33,151 bases of DNA from an uncultured Selenomonadaceae bacterium (GCA_905234395.1 CAJOHG010000028.1:1-33151); one strand, 5' to 3'. Positions 1 to 8,205 are shown, numbered from the stretch's first letter. The notes: generated from the letters alone by a model not told the origin. Translations and numbers: made by a program.

Positions 1-44
1 AGATATTTTTCTATCTTTTCATATTGTTCTTGTGTGATTTTCAT
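1..44 (-). CDS. IS5-family transposase, N-terminal fragment (cut by the window edge)
   Basis: Only the first 14 codons are visible, reading MKITQEQYEKIEKY. This resembles the start of IS5-type transposases, which commonly open with a helix of the form MKxTQEQYERI. It would be a DDE-type recombinase acting on the terminal repeat at 82-95. The start is the first ATG inside the element end. The assignment rests on a very short stretch plus the adjacent terminal repeat. Confidence 0.5.
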   Translation of the reverse strand, partial: MKITQEQYEKIEKY

Positions 45-95
45 GACTTCATTTTATCAGCTTTATTTTCTATTTTCCATAGTGTGAACACGCTC
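1..95 (-). mobile_element. 5' end of an IS5-family insertion sequence, continuing outside the window
   Basis: Read on the minus strand, the element begins at 95 with the terminal sequence GAGCGTGTTCACAC. The first nine bases match the ends of the two elements at 1338-1633 and 2635-3030. About 50 bases further in, an ATG at 44 opens a transposase-like N-terminus. The other end lies beyond base 1, so intactness cannot be judged. Confidence 0.6.
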
Positions 96-157
96 TAGTT
101 CCCAGTTCCTATGTTTCTGCGCCGATTTATACGACGAATTGACAATGCCGGCGGATT

Positions 158-684
158 TAAGAACGTGTGTTCAAAGTAAAAAAGTGATATGATGGGCACA
201 TTATGAGAAAAAAAATACGAAACAAATCTAACTGACGCGCAATGGGAAGTCATTAAGCTTTTTGACATGAAAAAAACGAAAGGAGTACCACGGCAAATTG
301 TTACCGATGATATCGGTTGTCGTTTAGCCGTAGTGGTTCACAAAGCAAATCTACACGACACAAACATGGGCTGTTGGGCAACAGGATTGGCGACTTTTGC
401 TTATCCGACGTTGCAGAAGACATGCGATAAGGGCGGTTATCGCGGCTCTTTTGTCTGCGAAGTTTACAAATGCTTCGGCTTGGAAGTAGAGATAAGCAAG
501 AAGCCAAAGCCGCACTGTTGGCAACTCTTGCCAAAACGTTGGATAGTGGAAAGAACGTTTGCTTGGCTCAATCGCTCTTGCCGACTTTCTAAAGATTACG
601 AACTGACAAACCATTCCGCTGAAACCTTGATTAAAATTTCTCATATCCACACTTTACTTAGGCGTTTGTGAACAGCGGTTCTTA
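158..684 (+). mobile_element. internally deleted IS5-family element with both terminal inverted repeats
   Basis: The left end (158-175, TAAGAACGTGTGTTCAAA) and the right end (669-684, reverse complement TAAGAACCGCTGTTCA) are imperfect inverted repeats that share TAAGAAC and TGTTCA. The element is only about 527 bp, whereas IS5-family elements of this type are usually 800-900 bp. The transposase inside has lost its middle, and its stop codon lies in the right repeat. No target duplication is obvious. Confidence 0.7.
207..671 (+). pseudogene. IS5-family DDE transposase, frameshifted and internally deleted
   Basis: The C-terminal half is clear: a stretch near 300-360 resembling the LAVVVHxAN segment, then a KRWIVERTFAWL motif followed by RLSKDYE, typical of IS5-family transposases with the last catalytic Glu. 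Upstream in the same frame, 216-266 encodes YETNLTDAQWEVIKLF, the usual N-terminus. It joins directly to the C-terminal half, so the middle of the DDE domain is missing. The natural ATG at 203 is out of frame by one base at a run of eight A, which suggests slippage from seven. The product cannot be an active transposase by itself, but the retained ends could be mobilised in trans. Confidence 0.8.
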
Positions 685-933
685 GAATTAACTCTAGCGT
701 TTGCATTATAAATGATCATCTGACAAAAAACAATCGCATTGGGCGTCAAAAAATTTATCGCCAATTTTTCTTATAACCAAACTCATTTTTTTATGCAAGA
801 CGACTCAAACAAAACAATTTTTCTTTCGAGCGATTTTTTATTTTGATTTTTCAATTTAGTTTTGAAATCCTCACGCCCTCATTCTTATATTTGGCGGACA
901 AAACGGATCGGCGGACGAGCTTACAATCTGATA

Positions 934-975
934 GTGAATCACTTTTTTTATAACCTTCCCTTAAAAGCGATTCAC
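934..975. repeat. 13-bp inverted repeat in the otherwise gene-free stretch 685-1033
   Basis: GTGAATCACTTTT at 934-946 and AAAAGCGATTCAC at 963-975 are inverted copies with one mismatch, 16 bases apart. They lie about 60 bases past the 3' end of the integrase remnant. They could be recombinase or excisionase binding arms, or simply a hairpin. Nothing else recognisable was found in 685-1033 apart from the terminator at 997-1017. Confidence 0.45.
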
Positions 976-990
976 AATTTGGCAAAAAAT

Positions 991-1017
991 AAAAGCGGAC
1001 GGGCAATTAACCCGACC
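991..1017 (-). terminator. Rho-independent terminator downstream of the integrase remnant
   Basis: On the minus strand a GGTCGGG/CCCGTCC hairpin (997-1017, with an internal A-A mismatch) is followed by a T-rich run ending near 983. It is placed 17 bases after the integrase stop codon. Confidence 0.5.
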
Positions 1018-1033
1018 ACTTAAAATCAATCAA

Positions 1034-1337
1034 TTATTGAAAAATTCCTTGCAATGCCTCTACTGCTTGCTTTTGCATATCGGGTAAAACGTGGCTGTAA
1101 GTGTCCATTGTTACTTTGATTGAGCTGTGCCCCGGACACTCCTGAACAATTTTGGGATTGACGCCCTAAGGAGAAGCGTCGCGTGAGTGTGTCGTAAACC
1201 GTGAAATGTAAAGTCCGAACTGATGTTACACTTCTTCAACAGTGGCTTGAAATATCGCCGACTAAAATTCGTTGGACTTATCGGTTCGCCAAACTGACTG
1301 GTGAAAACAAGATTATGCCCTGCAAATAAATTGCCCG
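1034..1337 (-). pseudogene. tyrosine recombinase (phage/ICE integrase) C-terminal remnant, frameshifted
   Basis: In the minus direction the sequence encodes a catalytic-domain stretch starting near 1335 (GNLFAGHNLVFTSQFGEP) and reaching an HGLRHTHATLLL box. After a one-base frameshift near 1165 it continues with GVNPKIVQECPGHSSIKVT and DTYSHVLPDMQKQAVEAL to a stop at 1034. The HxLRH box, the GHSS box and the Tyr nucleophile in DTYSHV are the conserved active-site elements of the family. The N-terminal side ends abruptly at the IS end at 1338, so the gene was broken both by insertion and by frameshift. It points to a former prophage or integrative element here. Confidence 0.85.
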
Positions 1338-1633
1338 GAGCGTGTTGGCAAACATTGGATTTGAATCATGATGGCAACAAGAAAAATGAAATTCTCAAAG
1401 CAGGTGATTAATTTGTCGTAACGAGCGGCAATAAGGCGAAGAACCTTTATGCGTAAGAAAATGCTCAACAACGTTGCGAGCCTTGTAAAGTTTAAAGTCA
1501 AAATGATGTCTTATGACGGAATGAGCTTTTTTTGAATGAACTCGCGAATAAGCATTTCCTTTCGGCAGGCAGTCAAACTCATTTTGCCAAAGGTTTTGCT
1601 TATTTTTTATCTCTACACTTTACCAACACGCTC
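1338..1633 (-). mobile_element. IS5-type deletion derivative, copy A
   Basis: The ends GAGCGTGTTGGCAAAC (1338 onward) and, on the other strand, GAGCGTGTTGGTAAAG (1633 backward) form terminal inverted repeats. Inside, on the minus strand, an N-terminal piece starts MSLTACRKEMLIREF and stops after 23 residues. A C-terminal piece contains LYKARNVVEHF, then after a frameshift LRLIAARYDKL, the usual tail of IS5-type transposases. The central DDE region is absent. The element interrupts the integrase remnant. Confidence 0.7.
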
Positions 1634-1781
1634 TGACCGCTTTGCAATAGTTTCATAATAAAAATTGATGGTGATGAAATTTCATTGAAAAACTTCACGA
1701 AAACTTTTATTGCACAAATGCAGGGAACAGAGCCGCCAAAGAAGAATTTTCTCGCCGAAAAAATTTTTGGGAGTGATAACA

Positions 1782-2648
1782 ATGCCGGTCAAACCTAAAC
1801 ATGCCGCCGAAAATCAGAAAGTCGAACAGAAAGAGCAAGTCGAAGAAGTTTTTATTCCCGAAGAACCGAAGTGGTCACTTGACGAAATAATTTTGCCCGC
1901 CGAAGTCAAGGCGCAGATTCTCGACGTGGCAACTTACTCGGAAAATTCACACAGAGTTTTTGAGCTGTGGGGATTCAAACATACCCACAAATTTTCCCGC
2001 CGAATCGGAATCAATCTCTATGGCGCACCCGGCACCGGCAAAACTATGGCGGCTCATGCTATCGCCCGCGAACTCGGCAGAAGAATTTTAATCGTCAACT
2101 ATGCGGACATCGAATCAAAATACGTCGGTGAGACGCCGAAAAATATTCGCAAGGCATTCGAGGCGGCGAAAAATTCCGACAGCATTTTGTTTTTCGACGA
2201 GGCGGACGCAATCCTTAGCAAACGCGTGACCAACATGACGCAAGCCGTTGACGTGAGCGTAAATCAAACGCGCTCGGTTATGCTCATGCTCATGAACGAG
2301 TTCCAAGACTTTATCATCTTCGCGACGAACTTTATCGAAAATTTTGATCCGGCGTTCATGCGCAGAATTTCAATCCACGTCAAATTCACGTTGCCCGATG
2401 TTGAGTGCCGCAAAAAACTTTGGCAAATGTATACGCCCGCCGAATGTCCGCATAATCTTGACTTCGACGAGCTTGCAGAAAAATTCGACGGCATCAGCGG
2501 CTCCGACATTTCAAATGCGATGCTAAACGCCGCCTTCAAAGCCGCACGTCAAAACGCAGAAATTTTGGACAAGTCGCTTGTCTTTGAGGCAGTCGAAAAT
2601 ATTTTGGCGAGCAAACGGGCTAATGCGGGAACCGGAGCGTGTCGGTAA
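1782..2648 (+). CDS. AAA+ ATPase, single domain, 3' end overwritten by an IS end
   Basis: The 288-residue product has one AAA+ module: Walker A GAPGTGKT at 81-88, Walker B ILFFDEAD at 135-142, sensor-1 Asn in FATNF near 183, an arginine-finger pair in DPAFMRRI at 194-195, and a C-terminal helical lid with GISGSDISNAML. The N-terminal 30 residues are charged and probably disordered. AAA+ proteins of this type hydrolyse ATP to remodel protein partners; the partner is not evident. The ATG at 1782 is chosen because GGAG lies 9 bases upstream; a TTG at 1710 has no such signal. The last four residues and the stop are encoded by the terminal repeat of copy B (from 2635), so the natural C-terminus is probably altered. 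Its neighbours are mobile elements and a DUF262 nuclease gene, which suggests but does not prove a defence role. Confidence 0.85.
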   Translation: MPVKPKHAAENQKVEQKEQVEEVFIPEEPKWSLDEIILPAEVKAQILDVATYSENSHRVFELWGFKHTHKFSRRIGINLYGAPGTGKTMAAHAIARELGRRILIVNYADIESKYVGETPKNIRKAFEAAKNSDSILFFDEADAILSKRVTNMTQAVDVSVNQTRSVMLMLMNEFQDFIIFATNFIENFDPAFMRRISIHVKFTLPDVECRKKLWQMYTPAECPHNLDFDELAEKFDGISGSDISNAMLNAAFKAARQNAEILDKSLVFEAVENILASKRANAGTGACR

Positions 2649-3030
2649 AGTGTAGAGATAAAAAATAAGCAAAATCTTTGGCAGAATGAGTTTGACTGCC
2701 TGCCGAAAGGAAATGCTTATGTCAAGATAAACGCGCAGTTGTTACCTGCGCCGAAGTCAACGACCGGTTTAAATTTCTTGAAAGTATTCAACGCAATATT
2801 ATGAACATTGTCAAGCGGAGCTCCCCGGCGCGATTTACCTGTTCACTGCGAGAACATTTTAAAAGTACCGGTAGCCGATACGAACAATTATTTACTCGTT
2901 CAAACAGATTCGACGTTCTGATCAGCACACCGCCGTTGCTCGCAAAATCTTGGGCGATAACTTTATAAGGCTCGCAATATTGTCGAACGCTTTTCATCAT
3001 GATTCAAATTTAGCGTTTGCCAACACGCTC
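2635..3030 (+). mobile_element. IS5-type deletion derivative, copy B
   Basis: Terminal repeats GAGCGTGTCGGTAAAG (2635) and, on the other strand, GAGCGTGTTGGCAAAC (3030) bound 396 bp. On the plus strand a 14-codon N-terminus MSLTACRKEMLMSR is followed by decayed sequence. This includes SGAPRRDLP, resembling the GAPWRDLP box of IS5 transposases, and then LYKARNIVERF near the right end. Frames change several times, so it is non-coding debris. It explains the gene-free interval between the two convergent genes. Confidence 0.65.
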
Positions 3031-4757
3031 TACGTAAGCAAATTCTGTTCGCGAAGATAATTTATAAAAGCGTCGAAAATTTTTTCGTTGCGGGCGATTA
3101 TCTTATCCTCTGTGAAGTCGTCGTAAGTTTCGGCAAGAGTGCGCAGTTCCAAGTTGAAAGTCGCGAGTTTTGCTCTTCCGTCACTGAGATAGAAAATTTT
3201 CTTGTCGACGAGCCGATAATCAGCCGCCCGAATGTTTATGCTCTTCTCAAGCAGTGACTTGTTGCCCAAAAACTCCAGCGCGTCCGGATTTTTAAGCACG
3301 TGATGAAGTTCCTGGCGTTTTTTGGCTAAAATGTGTTCGATTTGCAAATCCATACCGAGCGGCGGCAATTCCTGCGCGGGATTTTGAAACGTCCACCAAG
3401 CCAACATTGAGCCTGTTATCGCTCGCCAATTCGAGAAATTCGTATTCGTCAGCCGTTCGCGCAAAATCCTTGTGTCCTGCCGAAAATGTTTAAACTCAAG
3501 CGGACGCCCGTGCAAAATGTTTTGGAACTCCACAAAAAACGGTCGGCGAATCGATTGGACACCCGGATTTGTTATCGCGTGCATTAAAATCATCGCCGTT
3601 ATTTTGTTCAGGAAGTTATAAAACTTTTCCTCGTCAAGCTCGCGGTTGCCCATGAAATAAATCGACACGACATTAACCCAGATGTTGTACGGTGCCCAAC
3701 TCAAAATGTAAAGTTGCCTCAAAATTCGCGGAGAAAATCTTTCCTCGTTACGCGCGGCGGCGTCGTCCCAAAAATTTGCCAGCGTCTCCAAATCCTCAAA
3801 AGTTTTGTTGCTCTGAAGAACTTTATAGCCGTCCTTCTCGTAATAGTCGCGCATGTCGGGGAAGGTGTCGTTCTTGACTTCGTTCTTAGCCAAAAGATAA
3901 TACATGTAACGCCTGAACAAATCATCAATGGGCGTGCCCTTGCGCGGATGAAAATTTTTGTTGCACAGCTCCGTTAAATCCTTCCAGCGTTCGATAAATT
4001 TGTCTTTTTCGTTCGAGCCGCGATTTAAATAATATTTATAAAACTGCGCCTTGAAAATGTCGGCATCGTCGAGTTCGCGACCTCTGTCATTGAGCGTGGT
4101 AAAAATTCTTAGCGCGGTGTTCTGTGAATCGGTTTCAATCGGCAACAGGACGCAGTTATTCAAAATCCGTCGTGCAAAATGAAGAAGATAGCCGGGCTTA
4201 TCGGCGTTGAGGTCTTCAATCCACCGCTTAAACAGCCGATAGTTCACTGAGTAGTTGCTTTTATTTTTATCTGTCGGTTTTCCGGTCGTCAAAATCTTTT
4301 TCAGCTCGGCAGCGTCTTTATCGACAATGACTTTATATTTAAGCTTGGGATTTTCTATTTCGGGATGTTCGTCGTAATCGAGTTTCCAAATGCAACCTTC
4401 GATTTTTCGGCGAATATTTTTTATGCTCTCGTCCTGCGCGGAGCCGAATGCCTCATAAAAAGCGCGGAGCATAAGCATAAAAGTTACAATCCGTTGTTGC
4501 CCGTCAATGAGTTCATATTCCTTGGCGCGATTTTTAAAGAACAAAATCGTTCCCATGAAATAATTCTCCTCGTCGGCGTCGAAATCGGTAATGCTGTCGT
4601 TCGGAAAGGCAAATTCACGAAGATTTTCCCAAAGAGTGCGGCACTCGTCGCGCTCCCAAGAGTAAGGACGTTGATATTCGGGAATTAGAAAAGCCTTCTT
4701 GCATTCGGTAAAAATTTGATTGACAGTTTTTTGTTCGGCGTTGAGTTGCTTTGACAT
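3030..4757 (-). CDS. DUF262/DUF1524 nuclease, GmrSD-type (type IV-like restriction)
   Basis: The 575-residue protein starts with a DUF262 domain: IPEYQRPYSWE at 25-35 and the signature IDGQQRI at 84-90. It ends with a DUF1524 region: QIEHILAKK from 472, then LGNKSLLEKSIN, matching the E-H-I and G-N-x-x-L-L pattern of this HNH-like nuclease family. Proteins with this pair of domains include GmrSD, which uses nucleotide hydrolysis to control cleavage of modified phage DNA. GGAG lies 7 bases before the ATG. It follows the flavodiiron gene by 12 bases on the same strand and is probably co-transcribed. Its TAG stop is formed exactly at the junction with IS copy B, so some C-terminal residues may be missing. 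The first residue of the usual H-x-x-P-like loop is kept, but the Pro is Lys here. Confidence 0.8.
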   Translation of the reverse strand: MSKQLNAEQKTVNQIFTECKKAFLIPEYQRPYSWERDECRTLWENLREFAFPNDSITDFDADEENYFMGTILFFKNRAKEYELIDGQQRIVTFMLMLRAFYEAFGSAQDESIKNIRRKIEGCIWKLDYDEHPEIENPKLKYKVIVDKDAAELKKILTTGKPTDKNKSNYSVNYRLFKRWIEDLNADKPGYLLHFARRILNNCVLLPIETDSQNTALRIFTTLNDRGRELDDADIFKAQFYKYYLNRGSNEKDKFIERWKDLTELCNKNFHPRKGTPIDDLFRRYMYYLLAKNEVKNDTFPDMRDYYEKDGYKVLQSNKTFEDLETLANFWDDAAARNEERFSPRILRQLYILSWAPYNIWVNVVSIYFMGNRELDEEKFYNFLNKITAMILMHAITNPGVQSIRRPFFVEFQNILHGRPLEFKHFRQDTRILRERLTNTNFSNWRAITGSMLAWWTFQNPAQELPPLGMDLQIEHILAKKRQELHHVLKNPDALEFLGNKSLLEKSINIRAADYRLVDKKIFYLSDGRAKLATFNLELRTLAETYDDFTEDKIIARNEKIFDAFINYLREQNLLT

Positions 4758-4769
4758 GAAATTTTCTCC

Positions 4770-5945
4770 TTACAAATTGAGTGCGAGGATTTTTGCCGTG
4801 ATGTCGTCGAGTTGAGCCGCAGTCGGAACGTTGGCAATGCGAATCTTGTCCAAAATAATTTCGACGCCCGCCGCCTTGAGTTCGTCTTCAACATAGCCGA
4901 TGCTTTGTCCGCCCCAACCGTAGCTGCCGAACGCAAAGCCTTTGTGATTCACGGGACGCAAACCTTTCAGATAGCACAGGAACGCGGCGATTGTCGGCAT
5001 CATTTGATTGTTAATCGTCGGTGAGCCAACCGCCAGATATTTGCTCGTGAAAATGTCCGTGATGATGTCGCTTAGCGGCGTCGACTTGATGTCGTAGAAC
5101 GCGGCGGGAATTCCACGTTTTGCAAAAGCTTCCGTGATTGTCTGCGCCAAAATTTCCGTCGAATGCCACATCGAATCAAAGACGACAACCGCACGTTCCG
5201 AAACTTCGCCGGCACTCCACGATTTGTAGCAGTCCAAAATTTTTTCAATGTTCTTCCGCCAAATGACGCCGTGCCCCGTCGCGATAAGTTTTATTTCCAA
5301 ATCGCCCAGAGCTTTCAGAGCCGTCTGCGCCTGTTTTCCGAACGGCATCAAAATGTTCGCGTAATACTTCTTCGCCTCGCGCAAAATCGTTTCCAAATCG
5401 TTTTCGTCGTCGAAACGCAGGGACGTTGCCAAATGTTGTCCGAACGCGTCGTTTGAAAACAAAATCTTCTCTTCGGGACAATACGTCACCATCGAATCGG
5501 GCCAATGCAACATCGGTGTCGGGACGAATTTCAGCGTGCGTTTGCCGATTGAAATTGAGTCGCCGGCTTTGACAGGACGATAATTCAATTTGCCGTAACG
5601 CGCCGTCAAACCTTTCAAGCCGCTGGGATTCGTCGTGATGATTTCGGCGTTCGGAGCAAGTTCCGCAATTTTTTTCAACGCGCCGCTGTGATCGGGCTCG
5701 ACGTGACTTGAGACGACAATTTGAATCTGCGCGGGCTCGACGACGGAAGAAATTCGATTGAGCAATTCGTCGGTGAAAGTGACCTTCGCGGTGTCGATGA
5801 GCGTAATTTTTTCGTCAAGAATCAGATACGCGTTGTAAGTTGAGCCGCGCGAAGTTTCGTAGCCGTGAAAGTTGCGCATCGACCAATCGACCGCGCCCGT
5901 CCAAAAAATATTCTCGCTGATTTCAATCGCCTTGCAGTTGTTCAT
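4770..5945 (-). CDS. fprA: flavodiiron protein (A-type flavoprotein, FprA family)
   Basis: This 391-residue cytoplasmic protein should reduce O2 to water and/or NO to N2O in an anaerobe, taking electrons from rubredoxin or a similar donor. The N-terminal metallo-beta-lactamase domain has the diiron ligands: HVEPDH at 81-86, His147 in MLHWPD, Asp166 in SNDAFGQH, and His225 in ATGHG. The C-terminal flavodoxin domain starts near 251 (VVVFDSMWHST) with further FMN-contact loops SPTINNQ and GSYGWGGQS. The ATG at 5945 is preceded by GGGAGG 10 bases upstream; longer in-frame readings upstream lack a site and lie across the divergent promoter. A nuclease gene follows closely. Confidence 0.93.
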   Translation of the reverse strand: MNNCKAIEISENIFWTGAVDWSMRNFHGYETSRGSTYNAYLILDEKITLIDTAKVTFTDELLNRISSVVEPAQIQIVVSSHVEPDHSGALKKIAELAPNAEIITTNPSGLKGLTARYGKLNYRPVKAGDSISIGKRTLKFVPTPMLHWPDSMVTYCPEEKILFSNDAFGQHLATSLRFDDENDLETILREAKKYYANILMPFGKQAQTALKALGDLEIKLIATGHGVIWRKNIEKILDCYKSWSAGEVSERAVVVFDSMWHSTEILAQTITEAFAKRGIPAAFYDIKSTPLSDIITDIFTSKYLAVGSPTINNQMMPTIAAFLCYLKGLRPVNHKGFAFGSYGWGGQSIGYVEDELKAAGVEIILDKIRIANVPTAAQLDDITAKILALNL

Positions 5946-5974
5946 GATAATGCCTCCCGAAATTTTTTTCGTAA

Positions 5975-6003
5975 AGTTTATCACAGCTGCCGTGTCTTTA
6001 CAA
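5975..6003 (-). promoter_or_regulatory. promoter of the flavodiiron/DUF262 operon
   Basis: On the minus strand TTGTAA (5998-6003) and TAAACT (5975-5980) are separated by 17 bases, about 30 bases before the start codon at 5945. The interval to 6062 must also hold the mod promoter, for which I see only weak candidates. Confidence 0.5.
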
Positions 6004-6061
6004 ATTCGCCGTCCGTGTGAAATAATATCGCCGAAAATTTTTTCAAGGAGCTGATGACGAC

Positions 6062-7987
6062 GTGACAAAATTTTTTGAACACCTGCTGAACGTTCTGCGC
6101 GGCGACGACAGATTTTTTTCCGTCGACGGAATTTTATTGCGCAATGCCGTTTACGAATCAGCAATGCGTATGGATGAAAAACTTCTGCGACTGTTGCTCA
6201 ACGACGACTTCACGCGCGAAAAATTTTTTGCTGACATTGACGGCGTGAAAATTTTCGACAAGCTCGCCTTTGCATGGACAATCAACAATCGACAATTCCT
6301 GCCCGACAGCTACACGCGATATGCAAACAAAATCGGACTTGCTGACGAACGCGGCAATTTCATTTCCGCAACCGGCAACGTCTCGCTCGTCTTCCCGTAC
6401 AAAGATTGCGTCCTTGAAGGCGGACAGACTTCCGACACTCAAAAACGCAACGAAATTTTTTACAACGCTCTGCTCGCTCATGATGAGATTGATCGACTGC
6501 TTGAGCCGAAAGTTTTTGTCAACGCAACTCGTTACACTGCCGACAACGTTCAGCCTGCCGAAAATTTTTCCGACAACGACAATCTCATCGTCAAGGGCAA
6601 CAATCTGCTCGTGCTCGCCTCTCTTGCAAAAAAATTCGCCGGCAAAGTCAAATGCATTTACATCGACCCGCCTTATAACACAGGCTCCGACAGCTTCGGC
6701 TACAACGACCGCTTCAATCACAGCACGTGGCTCACGTTCATGAAGAATCGCCTCGATTTCGCACGCAAACTTTTGAGCAACGACGGTTCCATTTGGATTT
6801 CCATTGACGACGACGAAGGGCATTACCTCAAAGTTTTGTGCGATGAAATTTTTGGGCGCGATAATTTTGTTGCAACCGTCGTTTGGCAAAAAAAATATGG
6901 TGCCTCGAACGACGCCAAATGGATTAGTGATACTCACGACTTCATTTTGGTTTATGCGAAGGACAAATTAACTTGGCGACCGAATCTTTTGCCGCGCACA
7001 GATGAACAGCTTAGCGATTATAAGAATCCTGACAACGACCCGCGAGGCTTATGGCGTGCAAGTGATTTATCTGCGCGGACTTATTCAGCGTCATGTGATT
7101 ATGAAATCATCGGACCGACGGGAAAAATTTTTAAACCGCCGCCAACTCGTTCATGGACAATCAGCAAAGAAAATTTTCAAGCTCTCGACGCGGACAATAA
7201 AATTTGGTGGGGCAAGAATCGCGACGCTCGCCCAATGCGAAAAAAATTTTTGTCTGAAGTCAAGCAAGGCATTGTACCGGAAACTTGGTGGTCGAGAGAT
7301 TTTGCCGACGACAATAAAATCGCCAAATACGAATCAAAAGATTTGTTTGGCGATTTATCGTTTATGACATCGAAGCCCGAACGATTGCTTGAGCGGATAT
7401 TGACTTTGGCGACGGTTGAAGGCGATTTGGTATTGGATTATCACATTGGCAGCGGCACGACTGCGGCAGTTGCTCACAAGATGCGGCGGCGATATATCGG
7501 CGTGGAGCAAATGGACTACGTTGAGACTTTGACGGTTGAGCGGCTGAAAAAAGTCATCGGCGGCGAACAAGGCGGTATCAGTCAAAAAATCGATTGGAAA
7601 GGCGGCGGCTCGTTCGTCTACTGCGAACTTGCCAAACAAAATCAAAAATTCGTCGACGCGATAGAATCTGCAACCGACGACTCGACGTTGAACGAAATTT
7701 ATAGGCAGATGATTGAAACGGGCTTCATAAGTCACAAAGTCGATCCCGCGCAGATTGATTCGACTGCCGACGAATTTGGCGCATTGAGTTTGAATGACCG
7801 AAAAAAATTCTTGATGGCTCTGCTCGATAAAAATTTGCTGTACGTGAATCTGTGCGACCTGGACGACGCGGAATTTGCCGTTGCCGACGCCGATAAACAG
7901 TTCACGAGAAATTTTTACTTCAATGCAGAGACTGCCGCGAATACTATTGCGCCGAAGCCGACGACTGCCGCAATGACCATGTTTTGA
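6062..7987 (+). CDS. mod: type III restriction-modification DNA methyltransferase (Mod)
   Basis: The 641-residue protein is an N6-adenine methyltransferase of the beta class. The catalytic motif DPPYNTG is at 202-208, and the AdoMet-binding motif (DYHIGSGTTA, normally F-x-G-x-G) follows at about 459-468. The region between them would be the target recognition domain. It provides specificity for both modification and cleavage and pairs with Res downstream. GTG at 6062 is the start: AAGGAG lies 11 bases upstream, and an ATG at 6053 meets a stop at once. The natural family-like end is near FTRNFY; the final 24 codons (7917-7987) are antisense to, and derived from, the 3' end of the small gene at 7915, so the C-terminus has been replaced. 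Confidence 0.92.
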   Translation: MTKFFEHLLNVLRGDDRFFSVDGILLRNAVYESAMRMDEKLLRLLLNDDFTREKFFADIDGVKIFDKLAFAWTINNRQFLPDSYTRYANKIGLADERGNFISATGNVSLVFPYKDCVLEGGQTSDTQKRNEIFYNALLAHDEIDRLLEPKVFVNATRYTADNVQPAENFSDNDNLIVKGNNLLVLASLAKKFAGKVKCIYIDPPYNTGSDSFGYNDRFNHSTWLTFMKNRLDFARKLLSNDGSIWISIDDDEGHYLKVLCDEIFGRDNFVATVVWQKKYGASNDAKWISDTHDFILVYAKDKLTWRPNLLPRTDEQLSDYKNPDNDPRGLWRASDLSARTYSASCDYEIIGPTGKIFKPPPTRSWTISKENFQALDADNKIWWGKNRDARPMRKKFLSEVKQGIVPETWWSRDFADDNKIAKYESKDLFGDLSFMTSKPERLLERILTLATVEGDLVLDYHIGSGTTAAVAHKMRRRYIGVEQMDYVETLTVERLKKVIGGEQGGISQKIDWKGGGSFVYCELAKQNQKFVDAIESATDDSTLNEIYRQMIETGFISHKVDPAQIDSTADEFGALSLNDRKKFLMALLDKNLLYVNLCDLDDAEFAVADADKQFTRNFYFNAETAANTIAPKPTTAAMTMF

Positions 7988-8190
7988 ATCTTGTCGCCGA
8001 GTCTGTCGATTTTGTTCTCCAGAGCTTTCACGTCCGCACTGTGTTGAGCTTGAGCGGCGTCTTGCCTGTCCTGCACACGCCTGATGTCTTCACGTTGTTG
8101 CTTAAGTTCTTCCATGAACAGTTCAAACTTAGCGTCCTGCTTGGCTAAGCGTATATGCACTTCCGCGTTGAATTTTTCTTGTTCAGTCAT
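7915..8190 (-). CDS. small coiled-coil membrane protein, copy 1 (mosaic)
   Basis: The 91-residue product has an N-terminal charged coiled coil (MTEQEKFNAEV, then an AKQDAKFELFMEELKQQRED heptad region) and one C-terminal membrane helix (MVIAAVVGFGAIVFAAVSALK region). The layout recalls XhlA-type holin accessories or Borrelia Bdr proteins, but I do not recognise the family. Its first half is nearly identical in DNA to copy 2 and its second half to copy 3, so it is a recombinant. AAAGGTGG precedes the ATG at 8190. Its 3' 73 bases overlap the end of mod on the other strand. Last gene of a three-gene minus-strand operon. Confidence 0.75.
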   Translation of the reverse strand: MTEQEKFNAEVHIRLAKQDAKFELFMEELKQQREDIRRVQDRQDAAQAQHSADVKALENKIDRLGDKIQNMVIAAVVGFGAIVFAAVSALK

Positions 8191-8205
8191 TGTAATTACC
8201 ACCTT

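Larger units (their letters stand above)
1338..3030. mobile_element. composite-transposon-like unit: AAA ATPase gene between two inverted IS5 derivatives
   Basis: Copy A (1338-1633) and copy B (2635-3030) are related elements in opposite orientation. The inner ends match over 86 bp (1548-1633 against 2635-2720) with three differences. The outer ends match over 36 bp (1338-1373 against 2995-3030) with four differences. The unit encloses the ATPase gene and resembles a composite transposon, although neither copy can encode an active transposase. Confidence 0.6.

Noticed and set aside
1600..1782. Minus-strand 60-codon frame between IS copy A and the ATPase
   Set aside because: No ribosome site or recognisable motif; it runs out of the IS end and is likely random.
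2788..3000. Minus-strand 70-codon frame inside IS copy B
   Set aside because: It is the antisense of transposase remnants; plus-strand fragments match IS5 motifs and nothing supports the opposite frame.
5946..6164. N-terminal extension of the flavodiiron protein by about 70 residues
   Set aside because: The extension is basic, lacks a ribosome site, crosses the divergent promoter, and the family starts at the ATG at 5945.
6158..6937. Long open frame on the minus strand inside mod (259 codons)
   Set aside because: It has no ribosome site or recognisable domain and mirrors the codon pattern of mod. It is a shadow of the real gene.
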